DNA of 64,000 nt from Elusimicrobiota bacterium (GTDB lineage Bacteria > Elusimicrobiota > Elusimicrobia > UBA1565 > UBA9628). The stretch is taken from NCBI GenBank assembly GCA_016209035.1, contig JACQWX010000001.1:32157-96156 (forward strand), written 5' to 3'. Under the pieces are notes generated by a model. It was not told where the DNA came from and did not search any database. It saw only the letters and a list, made by a program, of their open reading frames with translations. This document shows positions 31,719 through 40,164 of the stretch, one piece after another. The translations under genes were made by a program, and so were the position numbers. Positions within the stretch are counted from its first letter, which is position 1, and each line of letters begins with the position of its first letter.

Positions 31719-33473
31719 TCACCAAGCCGGCTTGAGACTCTTCGATTCCTTCTCGGCCAGGACCTTGGCCAGGAAGTCGGCCTCGGTCACGCCGTTGAAC
31801 TGGCGGCCGTCGCGCAGGCGCACGGCGAGGGTCTTGGATTCGACGTCCTTGGGCCCCAAAACGACCATGTAGGGGACCTTGTCCACCTGCGCATCGCGGA
31901 TCTTGTAGCCGATCTTGTGGGAGGCGTCGTCGACCTCGGCGCGCAGGCCCGCGGCCGCGAGCCGCGCCGAGAGTCCCTTGGCCGGAGCGTTCTGTCCGTC
32001 GGTGATGGTCAGGACGCGGACCTGGACCGGCGAGAGCCAGAGCGGCAGGGCGCCCGCGAAGTGCTCGATGAGGAAGCCGATGAACCGCTCGTGCGTGCCC
32101 AAGGGGGCGCGGTGGATGCACAGCGGGGTCTCTTCGCCGTGCTCGGCCGTGTGGTAGACGAGTCCGAAGCGCCTGGGCTGGGCGAAGTCCACCTGGTTGG
32201 TGGCCAGCGAGAACTCGCGGCCGATGGCGCTCCAGACCTGCACGTCGATTTTGGGCCCGTAGAAGGCCGCCTCGTTGGGGGCCTTCGCGTAGGGGACCTC
32301 CCCCGCGACCAGGGCGCGCTCTACCAGGTCCTCGGTCTTCGTCCACAGCTCGGGTTCGTCCACATACTTCTTGCCGAGCCCCTCGGCCGCGTGCGTGCTG
32401 AAGCGCATGAGGTACTTCTCGATGCCGAAGATCTTGAAATAGCCCAGGTACATCCGGCACACGGCCAGGAACTCGGTCTGGAACTGGTCGAGCGTCCAGT
32501 AGATGTGCGCGTCGTTCATCTGCATGGAACGTACGCGCATGAGGCCGAAGAGCTCGCCCGACTGCTCGTAGCGGTAGCAGGTCCCGTACTCCGCGAGCCT
32601 CAGCGGCAGGTCGCGGTAGCTGCGCAGGCTCGAGCCGAAGATCTTGTGGTGGTGAGGGCAGTTCATGGGCTTGAGGTAGTACTTCTCGCCCTCGAGCTCC
32701 ATGGGAGGGTACATGCTGTCCTTGTAGTAGGGGAGGTGCCCGCTGGTCAGGTAGAGGGACTCCTTGCAGATGTGGGGCGTGCGCACGCGGACGTAGCCGG
32801 CCTCGGCCTCGGTCTTCTTGGCCAGGGACTCGAGCTCCTCGATGATGACCGCGCCGCGGGGCAGCCACAAGGGCAGCCCCGGGCCCACGTCGTCGTCGAA
32901 GAAGTAGATGCCCAGCTCCCGGCCGAGCTTGCGGTGGTCGCGCTTCTTGGCCTCCTCGAGCATGGCGAGGTGCGCTTCGAGCGCCTCCTTGGTGTCGAAG
33001 GCCACGCCGTAGATGCGCTGGAGCATGGGGCGACCTTCGTCCCCGCGCCAGTAGGCGCCCGCCAGGCGGGTCAGCTTGAAGTGGCCGATCTTCCCCGTGT
33101 GGCCGACATGAGGGCCCTTGCAGAGATCCGTGAAATCGGAGTGCGTGAAGTAGCTCACCACGGCGTCGGGCAGGTCGTTGATGAGCTCGACCTTGTACTT
33201 CTCCCCCCGGGACTCGAAGTACTCGATCGCCTCGGCCCGAGGATGCTCGGACTTCCGGAAGGGATGCCTGGCCTTGGCGATCTCCCTCATCTTCGCCTCG
33301 ATCCTGGGCAGGTCCTCAGGCACGAAGTGGTGCGGGCCGTCGAAGTCGTAGTAGAACCCGTGCTCGATGGCGGGGCCGATGCCCAGCATCATCTCAGGGA
33401 AGAGCTGCTGCACGGCCTGCGCCATCACATGGGAGGCCGAATGCCGCAGGGCTTCGAGATTATTGGCGTCCAT
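31719..33473 (-). CDS. thrS: Threonyl-tRNA synthetase lacking the N-terminal TGS domain
   Basis: 584 residues; typical bacterial ThrS has about 640. It begins directly in the editing domain (LRHSASHVMAQAVQQLFPEM with HxxxH; FTDLCKGPHVG contributes Cys and His). The class II catalytic core has MNCPHHHKIF (zinc Cys), YEQSGELFGLMRVRSMQMND (motif 2) and IHRAPLGTHERFIGFLIEHF (motif 3). The anticodon domain is at the end (VRVLTITDGQNAPAKGL). The usual about 60-residue TGS domain is missing. The 60 bp upstream contain a hairpin and tRNA-Val, so there is no room for it on this strand. A functional enzyme is still expected. Confidence 0.95.
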   Translation of the reverse strand: MDANNLEALRHSASHVMAQAVQQLFPEMMLGIGPAIEHGFYYDFDGPHHFVPEDLPRIEAKMREIAKARHPFRKSEHPRAEAIEYFESRGEKYKVELINDLPDAVVSYFTHSDFTDLCKGPHVGHTGKIGHFKLTRLAGAYWRGDEGRPMLQRIYGVAFDTKEALEAHLAMLEEAKKRDHRKLGRELGIYFFDDDVGPGLPLWLPRGAVIIEELESLAKKTEAEAGYVRVRTPHICKESLYLTSGHLPYYKDSMYPPMELEGEKYYLKPMNCPHHHKIFGSSLRSYRDLPLRLAEYGTCYRYEQSGELFGLMRVRSMQMNDAHIYWTLDQFQTEFLAVCRMYLGYFKIFGIEKYLMRFSTHAAEGLGKKYVDEPELWTKTEDLVERALVAGEVPYAKAPNEAAFYGPKIDVQVWSAIGREFSLATNQVDFAQPRRFGLVYHTAEHGEETPLCIHRAPLGTHERFIGFLIEHFAGALPLWLSPVQVRVLTITDGQNAPAKGLSARLAAAGLRAEVDDASHKIGYKIRDAQVDKVPYMVVLGPKDVESKTLAVRLRDGRQFNGVTEADFLAKVLAEKESKSLKPAW

Positions 33474-33499
33474 TGAAACAGCGATCAGCCCCCTCGGCT

Positions 33500-33526
33500 A
33501 CTCTCCTCCCCGTGGGGGAGGAGAGT
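33500..33526. repeat. 12-bp perfect hairpin between tRNA-Val and thrS
   Basis: ACTCTCCTCCCC, loop gtg, GGGGAGGAGAGT. It lies in the leader of thrS, after the tRNA-Val gene on the same strand, with no T-run on the transcript side. It may be a tRNA processing or leader structure; a T-box is not present. Confidence 0.6.
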
Positions 33527-33533
33527 GAAAACG

Positions 33534-33605
33534 TGCCCAGTATAGGATTTGAACCTATGGCCTCTCCCATGTCAAGGGAGCGCGCTACCACTGCGCCAAC
33601 TGGGC
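33534..33605 (-). tRNA. tRNA-Val (anticodon GAC)
   Basis: 72 nt on the minus strand. The acceptor GCCCAGT pairs with ACTGGGC; the anticodon stem CTCCC/GGGAG holds loop TTGACAT (anticodon GAC); T loop TTCAAAT. CCA is not encoded. Confidence 0.95.
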
Positions 33606-33668
33606 GAATCTGCCCGGTGTCATACTTTCCCGGGCCTCTACCACTGCGCCAACTGGGCGAATCTGCCC
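33585..33668. repeat. Partial duplication of the tRNA-Val 5' half
   Basis: A 31-bp sequence (CTACCACTGCGCCAACTGGG and so on) occurs at 33585-33615 and again at 33638-33668. It covers the 5' acceptor strand, most of the D arm and the 10 bp before the tRNA. The second copy has no 3' half. It may be a slipped duplication or a scar of an element that used the tRNA as target. Confidence 0.8.
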
Positions 33669-33712
33669 CTACCGCCGCGGATGACAATGGTACAACATTT
33701 TTGCCCATCCTA

Positions 33713-33721
33713 TGTTATGAT
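33713..33721 (+). promoter_or_regulatory. Extended -10 (TGTTATGAT) next to the thioredoxin-like gene
   Basis: TGTTATGAT ends 6 bp before the GTG start, so the transcript should be leaderless. The -35 is poor, as is common with extended -10 promoters. Confidence 0.5.
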
Positions 33722-33727
33722 ATCGCC

Positions 33728-34207
33728 GTGACGCTCCCCAAGAAGGCCACGGTCGCGGCGCTCCTTCTGGCCGTCGCATCCGCCGCGGCCGGCTGCTCCC
33801 GCGAGAAACGCATGATGCCCGACATCCGTCTGCCCACCCTTGCGGGGGACAGGGCCGTCTCCCTCGCGGAATGTCCCGCGCCCAAGTGCCTGACCATCTG
33901 CCTGGCCCCGTGGTGCGGGAACTGCCGGACCCACACCCCGACCTTCCTCGGGCTGCGCGACTTGCTGGCGGGCCGGGGGGTCGTCACGCGCTTCGTCGTG
34001 GGCATGGACAGGCTCGACGACGTGAAGTCCTACGCCCGGGAACTCGGCCCTGACACGCTCCTGGACCCCGACGGCCAGTTCCCGACGAGCGGGATTCCCA
34101 GCTTCACCGTGTCGGACGCCAGCGGCACGGTGCTCAACACCGCCCGCGGCGTGCCGAGCTTCGTCAAGAACGACAAGGCCCTGGCGTGGTACCTGGGCCT
34201 GGACTAG
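33728..34207 (+). CDS. Thioredoxin-like lipoprotein
   Basis: 159 residues from GTG 33728. The signal peptide ends in a lipobox (VASAAAGCSR), so it is probably attached to a membrane facing the periplasm. The thioredoxin fold has an active site APWCGNCRTHTP (CxxC) and the cis-Pro in SGIPSFTV. It resembles TlpA/ResA-type thiol reductases used for cytochrome maturation or disulfide reduction, but no partner is in the window. The frame stays open upstream across tRNA-Val; that part is not coding. Confidence 0.82.
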   Translation: MTLPKKATVAALLLAVASAAAGCSREKRMMPDIRLPTLAGDRAVSLAECPAPKCLTICLAPWCGNCRTHTPTFLGLRDLLAGRGVVTRFVVGMDRLDDVKSYARELGPDTLLDPDGQFPTSGIPSFTVSDASGTVLNTARGVPSFVKNDKALAWYLGLD

Positions 34208-34226
34208 ACCGAAGTTCCGGCGTCAC

Positions 34227-35072
34227 CTACTTGAAGCAAGCCTCGAGCTCGGCGATGTCCTTGGGCGACAACCCCAGGTTCTCGCGCACGGCCGCCCCGC
34301 GCCGGGAGAGGACGGGGTCGAACTCCTCGTAGGACGGCACGTTCGCCGCATCGAAGAGCACCCCCAGCGGCGCCGCGTCAGCACGCGTCGTCCCGTCTCC
34401 GCCCTGCGGAGACGGGGCTGCGCTTCCAGTCAATTGGAGGCGCAGGTTCTCCGCTCCCGGAGGGCAGGAGCCCAGGACATGGACGAAGGAGAAACCCCTG
34501 TGCTGGACGGCCTGGGCCATGACCGCGGCCGAGGCGGCCGAGTCTTGCGCCAGGACCCTGGCCGCGAAGGTCGCTCCAGCGGCGAGCGCCAGCATCGCCG
34601 GCTCGAAAGTCCTCTCATCGGCCGGGAACCCTCGCGATCCGCTGTCCAGCATGAGGAAGGTGAGGTCCGCGTTGAGCCTCGCCGCGTGCATCAGATGCCC
34701 CAGGCCCGGGCCCGCGGTCTCGCCCTCCCCGCCCACCGCGATCACGAAGAGGTCCGGGTTGACGAGCTTGGCCCCGAGGGCGACCGGCAGGGCCCTGCCC
34801 GCAGGGACCCGCATGCCGTAGGAGAGCAGAGCCTCCGGGAGGCTGCCCGCGCAGCCTGTCCCCGCCACGCAGAGGAGGTCCTTGTTGGCCACGCCCAGGC
34901 CCGAGCAGGCCGCTTTGAGAGCTTCGAGGGCCTCCGCATGGCCGCAGCCCGGGCACCAGTCGGCCGGCCCGGAAGCGCCGAACTGTTCCGGTCCGAACTC
35001 GCGGGCCTCGTCCAGAGGCCTGCGGACGGGGACCGGGAACATCGCGGTGGCCTTCGGATGAGCCCTAGTCAT
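34227..35072 (-). CDS. 2-oxoacid:ferredoxin oxidoreductase beta-like subunit with altered TPP motif
   Basis: 281 residues. The KorB/PorB-family outline is clear: ADWCPGCGHAEALEALKAAC, CVAGTGCAGSLPE, GRALPVALGAKLVNPDLFVIAV. In family members the next segment is GDGD...N with DN.IYG. Here it reads GGEGETAGPGLGHLMHAARLN and LDSGSRGFPADER. Asp of the Mg/TPP motif is replaced by Glu, the Asn by Ser, and His of HGRA by Ala-Gly-Arg-Ala context. Function is thus uncertain: a diverged oxidoreductase or a degenerate one. An 11-bp palindrome inside the gene codes PSPQGGDGT near residue 220. It overlaps the alpha gene by 8 bp. Confidence 0.8.
   Translation of the reverse strand: MTRAHPKATAMFPVPVRRPLDEAREFGPEQFGASGPADWCPGCGHAEALEALKAACSGLGVANKDLLCVAGTGCAGSLPEALLSYGMRVPAGRALPVALGAKLVNPDLFVIAVGGEGETAGPGLGHLMHAARLNADLTFLMLDSGSRGFPADERTFEPAMLALAAGATFAARVLAQDSAASAAVMAQAVQHRGFSFVHVLGSCPPGAENLRLQLTGSAAPSPQGGDGTTRADAAPLGVLFDAANVPSYEEFDPVLSRRGAAVRENLGLSPKDIAELEACFK
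34392..34416. repeat. 11-bp perfect palindrome inside the beta-subunit gene
   Basis: CCCGTCTCCGC, loop cct, GCGGAGACGGG. It codes a Gly/Pro/Ser-rich stretch between conserved blocks, as expected of a tolerated in-frame insertion. Confidence 0.65.
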
Positions 35073-36708
35073 GGAGCGCCTCGTCGACGCGGCGGACGCA
35101 CTCGGCGCCGTCCACCGCCCCCCCGTCGGGCCCGGAGCAATGCCGCTCCACCGCGACGCCGGTCTCGCCCCGGATGAGGCGGCACAGGGGAGCGGTCGGC
35201 TCGGACTCGACCGCCAGCAGCCGGCGGGCGGACTTCAAGGGGCCGGAGGCTTCCTCGGCCGGGAAGGGCCGCAGATAGCGCAGCGGGAAGACATTGACGC
35301 GGCGGGCGCCGCCGGCGTTGAAATGCCGCATCGCGTGGCGCATGGGGCCGCAGGCGCAGCCGCAGCCGACCAGCGTGATCTCGGCGTCGGAGGGTCCTTC
35401 CAGGAGGCTGGGCTTCAAGCCCCGGGTCAGGGAGCGCCCTTTGCGGTCGAGCTTGTCGGCAGATCCCCGGGCGTCCGCGAGGAACATGAGCCCGTCGTGG
35501 CCTGGGACCGCCCGAGGAGAGACGCCGGTCTCGGTCTCGGCATAGCGGTCGAAGGGAGCCTCGGCCGAAGGCCCCTGGGCCGAAGGCCCAGGGGCCGCAG
35601 ACGCGCCCGGCTCGTCGGCGGGAACCGCCCACAGGCCTCGATCGATCCCCGCGTCGAGGCGCAGGCTCTCCACGGTCTGGGTCTCCCCGGCCAGGAACCT
35701 GTCGAGGAGGAGGAGCACGGGAGCCTGGAACCTCTCGGCCAGGTTGAAGGCCTCGACCGTGGAATCCAGGACATCCGTCGAGCCGGCGGGCGAGAGGACC
35801 GCGCACCCGGCCCCGGCGCAGAAGCGCGAGCCTGCGGCGCCCAAGGACGCGACCACGACCGGGATCTCAGCCCTTTGCGCGAACTCCATCCCTTCCACCG
35901 CCGAGGCCGCGTCCGCGACCACGGCCAGCCCTCGCGCTCCCGCGTGCCCGGCGCCGATGGCCGCGTACACGGCGGCCCCCGCGTCCTCGGCGGGCCTGAC
36001 GATCATCCCGTAGCGGTGCGCCCTCGGGGCCAGCCAGCGGAGCGTCGCGGACGACTCGGTCCCCGGCCCGGCCGCCAGGAACTTGCAGCCGGAGGCCAGG
36101 GCGCCCAAGGCCAGGCCCTGGCCTCCGGAAAGGGCCGGGCGCCGATGGTCCGAGCGCTGGAGCCTCAAGCCCGACTCGGGCGAGGCCGCTCCCGCGCGCT
36201 CGAAACCGGCCTTGGCGGCCGAGAGCTCGGCCGCGAGGGCGTCGCTGGCAGCCCCCTTGCGGGCATCCCGGAGGGCCTCATCGAGCGTGCCCAGGTCCAT
36301 CCCGGCCAAGCGGGCCAGGGCGCCCAGAGCCGCCAGGTGCCACCGGTCAACCTCGATCTTGAGCTCGGAGCACGCCAGCCCGATGGCCGCCGCGTGGCGC
36401 CGCAAGCCGCCGGCCTCGATCCTCACCCGGTCGCCGTCGAAGAGGACTCCCCCGGTCGCCTCGCCGGCCTTCTCCCGGGCCGCGCCCTGGTCGAACGCGA
36501 CCAGGAAGGCGCATCCCTCGCCGGGCACATGGACCCGGTCGGGACTGGCCGTCATCTTGAAGACGACGCGGCCGCCCATCGAAGGCGACTCGGACCCAGA
36601 CGACGCGCAGACATGGAGCCCCGAGCGGCTGAAGAGCCTGACCAGGACCTCGCCCATGAGGCCCACGCCCTGCCGTGCGGGGCCGAGGATCCAGATGCCC
36701 AGGTTCAA
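35065..36708 (-). CDS. 2-oxoacid:acceptor oxidoreductase gamma-alpha fusion subunit, divergent
   Basis: 547 residues. Residues 1 to about 170 form the gamma domain (GPARQGVGLMGEVLVRLFSR, then SGSESPSMGGRVVF). The alpha domain follows: KFLAAGPGTESSATLRWLAP, EDAGAAVYAAIGAGHAGARG, STVEAFNLAERFQAPVLLLL. KorA-type subunits usually show GYPITPSTE, EDE.AA, TSGPG and R.GPSTG; here these are changed (AGPGTESSAT, EDAGAA, VADAAS, GAAGSRF). A 12-bp palindrome codes GPSAQGPSAEAP. It pairs with the beta-like gene. Reaction and substrate are open. It overlaps queF by 4 bp. Confidence 0.78.
   Translation of the reverse strand: MNLGIWILGPARQGVGLMGEVLVRLFSRSGLHVCASSGSESPSMGGRVVFKMTASPDRVHVPGEGCAFLVAFDQGAAREKAGEATGGVLFDGDRVRIEAGGLRRHAAAIGLACSELKIEVDRWHLAALGALARLAGMDLGTLDEALRDARKGAASDALAAELSAAKAGFERAGAASPESGLRLQRSDHRRPALSGGQGLALGALASGCKFLAAGPGTESSATLRWLAPRAHRYGMIVRPAEDAGAAVYAAIGAGHAGARGLAVVADAASAVEGMEFAQRAEIPVVVASLGAAGSRFCAGAGCAVLSPAGSTDVLDSTVEAFNLAERFQAPVLLLLDRFLAGETQTVESLRLDAGIDRGLWAVPADEPGASAAPGPSAQGPSAEAPFDRYAETETGVSPRAVPGHDGLMFLADARGSADKLDRKGRSLTRGLKPSLLEGPSDAEITLVGCGCACGPMRHAMRHFNAGGARRVNVFPLRYLRPFPAEEASGPLKSARRLLAVESEPTAPLCRLIRGETGVAVERHCSGPDGGAVDGAECVRRVDEALHD
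35570..35596. repeat. 12-bp perfect palindrome inside the alpha-subunit gene
   Basis: GGCCCCTGGGCC, loop gaa, GGCCCAGGGGCC, with GGCCGAAGGCC repeated at its left side. It codes a low-complexity Pro/Ser/Ala linker. Confidence 0.7.
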
Positions 36709-37067
36709 GGCCGCGTCTTCCTCCTCGGGTGGCGCGCGGTGATGGTGGAGCGCATGCCGCCCCGGGCCGTGAACGCTCCCGTCACCTCCGCCCAGACGGG
36801 CCGGGCGGCCCGGACCACGTCGTCGAGGATGCGGTTGACCGCGTTCTCGTAGAAGACGCCTAGGTTCCTGTAGGCCAGGATGTAGTACTTGAAGGACTTA
36901 AGCTCCACGCAGGAGCGGTTCGGCTCGTAGCGCACGGTCACGGTCCCGAAGTCCGGGAGCCCCGTCTTCGGGCACACCGAGGTGAACTCCGGGACCTCGA
37001 TGCGGATCTCGTAGCCCCGGTACTGGTTCGGCCAGGCCTCGATGGCCGGCAAGCAGACCTTCTTCAT
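36705..37067 (-). CDS. queF: NADPH-dependent 7-cyano-7-deazaguanine reductase (short QueF)
   Basis: 120 residues from ATG 37067, the single-domain (YkvM) type. It reduces preQ0 to preQ1 in queuosine synthesis. Catalytic Cys and Asp are in [17 protein letters not shown], with the QueF motif [20 protein letters not shown]. The frame is open far upstream inside copA, but homology starts at [13 protein letters not shown]. It overlaps copA and the alpha-subunit gene by 4 bp each, an unusual grouping for queF. Confidence 0.95.
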   Translation of the reverse strand: MKKVCLPAIEAWPNQYRGYEIRIEVPEFTSVCPKTGLPDFGTVTVRYEPNRSCVELKSFKYYILAYRNLGVFYENAVNRILDDVVRAARPVWAEVTGAFTARGGMRSTITARHPRRKTRP

Positions 37068-39322
37068 GTCGTCCTCCTCAACCTCAGCGAATTCAAAACG
37101 ACCGAGATGGAGCTCAGCGTCATGGCCGCAGCGGCGTACTGCGGCCGGAGCATGATCCCGAAGAACGGGTAGAGGGCTCCGGCGGCGACCGGGATGAGCG
37201 CCACGTTGTAGGCGAAAGCCCAGAAGAGGTTCTCCCGGATGACCCTCCTGATGCGGCGGCCGAACTTGAGGGCCCGGGTCAGGTTGCCGAGGTCGGGCTT
37301 CATCAGGGTCATGTCCGCCGATTCCACCGCGATGTCGGTCCCGGACGCGAGCGCGACCCCGATGTCGGCCAGCGAGAGCGCCGGGGCGTCGTTGAAGCCT
37401 TCGCCCACCATCGCGACCCTCAAGCCCCCCGCCATGAGCCTGCGCACCACCTGCGCCTTCTCCTCGGGGAGGACCTCGGCGAAGACCTTGGCGATGCCCG
37501 CTTCCCGGGCGCAAGCCTCCGCGGTCTCCTTGCGGTCGCCGGTCACCAGCATCACCTCTACGCCCATCTCCTTCAAGCTCGCCACGGCGGACTTGGCCGT
37601 CGGCCGCAAGGCGTCGGCCAACACGAACGCTCCCAGCCATGCGCCGTCCGCGCAGACCCCCAGGACCGAGCCGCCGGCCGCCAACGTCCTTCCCGAGGGC
37701 GGCCGCGACGCTCGGCCTCCGGCCTCGACCGCGCCGCCGTGGTCGGCGAGCCGCGCCGCGTCCCCCGCCGGCGGGGGGCCGACCTCCCGGGTCAGCCACG
37801 GCACCGTCCCGACCAGGACCTGCCTGCCCGCCACGCTCGCCCTGACGCCGCGGCCCGGGACGGCCTCGAACCGCTCGACCGGCTCGGGCTCGGCGCCCGC
37901 GAGCCCTGCATGGGCCACGACGGCCGCGGCTAGGGGATGCTCCGAACGCTGCTCCGCGGACATCGCCAGCGCCAGCAGGCGGTCGGCCCCGCCCTGGAAG
38001 ACGACCGTCTCCACGACCTTGGGCCGCCCTTCGGTCAGGGTCCCGGTCTTGTCGAACAGGACGGCGTCGAGCTTGCCGATGTCCTCGAGGACGTCTGCGT
38101 TCCTGATGAAGACGCCCATCTCCGCCGCCTTGCCCATCCCCGCCATGAGCGCCAGAGGCGTGGCCAGGCCCAGGGCGCACGGGCAGGCCACGGCCAGGAC
38201 GTTCGCCATGGAGGTCAGGGCCAGCAGGATCCGCTCGGGCTCCGGCCCGTACATCGCCCACAACAAGGCGCTCGCGACCGCGATCAGGATCACGACCGGG
38301 ACGAAGACCGAGGCCACCTTGTCGGCGAGCTTCTGGATCCTGGGCTTGGACGACTGGCTCTCGCGCACCGCGTCGACGATCCTCGCCAGAGCCGACTCAA
38401 CGCCTGGCCGCTCGACCCTGACGTCCAGCGAACCCTGCTGGACCACGGTCCCGCCCCAGACGCGGCTGCCCACCGCCTTCTCCACGGGGAGGCTCTCCCC
38501 CGTCAGCAGGGATTCGTCCACGGCGCTCGACCCCTCCGCCACGACCCCGTCCATCCCGATCTGCTCGCCGGGGCGGACCCTGATGACCTCGCCGACCCGC
38601 ACGGTCTCGATGAGGACGATCTCCTCGGAGGGGGCGGCCCGCAGCACCCGGACGCTCTTGGGCGAGAGGCGCATGAGCCTGGCCACGGCCTCGCTGGTCT
38701 TGCCCCTGGTGCGGGCCTCGAGCCAGCGGCCGAGCGTGACGAGGGTCACCAGGCCGGCCACCGCGTCCCATTGGGTCACCCGGGCCTCAGAAGGCAGGGA
38801 TTCGGGGAATAGGACGACGAACGAGCTGAAGAGGAACGCCACCCAGGTGCTCAGGGACACGAGGGTGTTCATGTCCGCGGCCCGCCGGAGCAAGCTGCGC
38901 GCCAGGCCTTGATGGAAGTGCCATCCCCCCCACACCTGGAGGGGCAGGGCGAGCAGGAGTTCGGTGTACGGCGAGAGCCCAAGCCTTTGGCCCGCCATGA
39001 GCGGGGCGGATAGAGTCGCCCCGAGGACGAACCGCCAGAAGAACCTGCGCTCCTCGTCCCGCTGCGACGAGAACCCCAGCGCCTCGGCTTCGATGCGGCT
39101 CTCGCTCTTGCCCAGGACGTCGTAGCCCAGGGCCTCGATGGCCCTGGCTACGAGCCTGAGGTCCAAGCCCGGGCGGCAGGACAAAGAGACCGTGCGCGAG
39201 GGCATATCCACGCGGACCGACTCCACGCCGTCGATCTTCCCGACCGCGGCCTCCACGCGGGCCACGCAGGAGGCGCAATGCATGCCGCCCACGGTGAAGA
39301 CGGCTACTGGCTCCGCTGCCAC
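37064..39322 (-). CDS. copA: Copper-translocating P1B-type ATPase
   Basis: 752 residues. The N-terminal heavy-metal domain has [13 protein letters not shown] (Cys16, Cys19). Membrane metal site [14 protein letters not shown], phosphorylation loop [13 protein letters not shown], hinge [20 protein letters not shown] (usual GDGINDAPAL, changed to [10 protein letters not shown]) and C-terminal [13 protein letters not shown] agree with Cu(I) exporters of the inner membrane. A stretch [15 protein letters not shown] in the nucleotide domain is coded by the palindromic repeat copy B and looks inserted. It overlaps the MA-peptidase gene by 19 bp and queF by 4 bp. Confidence 0.95.
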   Translation of the reverse strand: MAAEPVAVFTVGGMHCASCVARVEAAVGKIDGVESVRVDMPSRTVSLSCRPGLDLRLVARAIEALGYDVLGKSESRIEAEALGFSSQRDEERRFFWRFVLGATLSAPLMAGQRLGLSPYTELLLALPLQVWGGWHFHQGLARSLLRRAADMNTLVSLSTWVAFLFSSFVVLFPESLPSEARVTQWDAVAGLVTLVTLGRWLEARTRGKTSEAVARLMRLSPKSVRVLRAAPSEEIVLIETVRVGEVIRVRPGEQIGMDGVVAEGSSAVDESLLTGESLPVEKAVGSRVWGGTVVQQGSLDVRVERPGVESALARIVDAVRESQSSKPRIQKLADKVASVFVPVVILIAVASALLWAMYGPEPERILLALTSMANVLAVACPCALGLATPLALMAGMGKAAEMGVFIRNADVLEDIGKLDAVLFDKTGTLTEGRPKVVETVVFQGGADRLLALAMSAEQRSEHPLAAAVVAHAGLAGAEPEPVERFEAVPGRGVRASVAGRQVLVGTVPWLTREVGPPPAGDAARLADHGGAVEAGGRASRPPSGRTLAAGGSVLGVCADGAWLGAFVLADALRPTAKSAVASLKEMGVEVMLVTGDRKETAEACAREAGIAKVFAEVLPEEKAQVVRRLMAGGLRVAMVGEGFNDAPALSLADIGVALASGTDIAVESADMTLMKPDLGNLTRALKFGRRIRRVIRENLFWAFAYNVALIPVAAGALYPFFGIMLRPQYAAAAMTLSSISVVLNSLRLRRTT
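37695..37740. repeat. Coding palindromic repeat, copy B
   Basis: The core GAGGGCGGCCGCGACGCTCG and so on is nearly identical over 41 bp to copy A at 14725 (two mismatches). It lies in copA codons for [14 protein letters not shown] in the nucleotide-binding domain. Confidence 0.75.
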
Positions 39323-40122
39323 TCAGCCTCGAAGCCCGCGAGGTTCCGCCAGCCCCCGGGGAAGCCCATGCCGACCGCCTCGTCGAGGGTCCTGCCGTCC
39401 TTGACCGCCGCGAGGAACTGGGAGAACCCGATCCTGCCTCCCCGCTCGATCATGAACCGGACCATGCTGTAGGCCTGGGCGTACCAGGCGTTGACCTGGT
39501 ACTCGGCCTCGGTGAGGGGCACGAAACGGATCATGTGGTCCATTGAGAGCGGAGACTGCCGGACCTTGTCGCGCAGCAGGGGGAACGGGTCCCTCGTGCC
39601 TTGGGGGCCCGCCACGGCCATGGCCTCCTGGTGCACGGCCAGGCCCTCGTTCACCCAACGCAGCGCCGGGTCGGCCCGGCCCATGTACTCGTGGAAGACC
39701 AGGTGGGTCATCTCGTGGGCGATGACGCCCGGCAGGTGCGGCCCGTGGAAAGTATAGATGGCGTTGCCGACCGTCACCCCGCCCGACCACGACGGCTGCT
39801 CCGTCTTCTTGCGGAACTCGTCGGCCGTGGCGTAGACCACGATCCGGTAGAGGCCCTTGGGCCGAAACGAGTAGAGGTTGGTGTCCAACATGACGCGCTT
39901 GTACGACTCCTCGGCGCTCTCGGCCGCCTTCCGGGAGGCCTCGGAACCGTAGGCGCGCACCGAGAAGTGCAGGCTGTCGAGCTCGGAGGCCCCGGGGTCC
40001 AAGGGCTCGAACGGCCCCGTTGTGATGGCGCCGGGCCGGCTCTCGTAGGACGGCATGGGCCCCTGGAAGGGGACGCAGGCGGCAAGCCATGCCGCGCAAC
40101 CCGCCGTCAGGACGGCTTTCAC
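39304..40122 (-). CDS. Lipoprotein with peptidase MA-like (gluzincin) domain
   Basis: 272 residues from GTG 40122. The signal peptide ends in a lipobox ([11 protein letters not shown]). The zinc site is [16 protein letters not shown] (HExxH) with the third ligand in [14 protein letters not shown] (Asn-Glu-Gly-Leu-Ala), as in the peptidase MA superfamily. The C-terminal end ([18 protein letters not shown]) is also typical. An ATG at 40164 is possible, but the GTG gives a proper signal peptide and has a TACAAT box 7 bp upstream. Its target is unknown. It is the first gene of the copA-queF chain and borders the accessory island. Confidence 0.78.
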   Translation of the reverse strand: MKAVLTAGCAAWLAACVPFQGPMPSYESRPGAITTGPFEPLDPGASELDSLHFSVRAYGSEASRKAAESAEESYKRVMLDTNLYSFRPKGLYRIVVYATADEFRKKTEQPSWSGGVTVGNAIYTFHGPHLPGVIAHEMTHLVFHEYMGRADPALRWVNEGLAVHQEAMAVAGPQGTRDPFPLLRDKVRQSPLSMDHMIRFVPLTEAEYQVNAWYAQAYSMVRFMIERGGRIGFSQFLAAVKDGRTLDEAVGMGFPGGWRNLAGFEAEWQRSQ

Positions 40123-40129
40123 GAGCGGT

Positions 40130-40135
40130 ATTGTA
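40130..40135 (-). promoter_or_regulatory. -10 box (TACAAT) of the MA-peptidase/copA chain
   Basis: TACAAT on the minus strand, 7 bp before the GTG start, predicts a leaderless message. It also marks the edge between the core region and the island. Confidence 0.45.
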
Positions 40136-40164
40136 CAAAGAGTTCCGCCGGCGCCGGATGACAT

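Noticed and set aside
33474-33533. T-box riboswitch in the thrS leader
   Set aside because: Only a plain 12-bp hairpin is present; the conserved T-box sequence and antiterminator are missing.
33585-33668. tRNA-Val duplication as attachment site of the 40-57 kb island
   Set aside because: It lies more than 6 kb from the island, no integrase is present, and no matching sequence is seen at the island borders.
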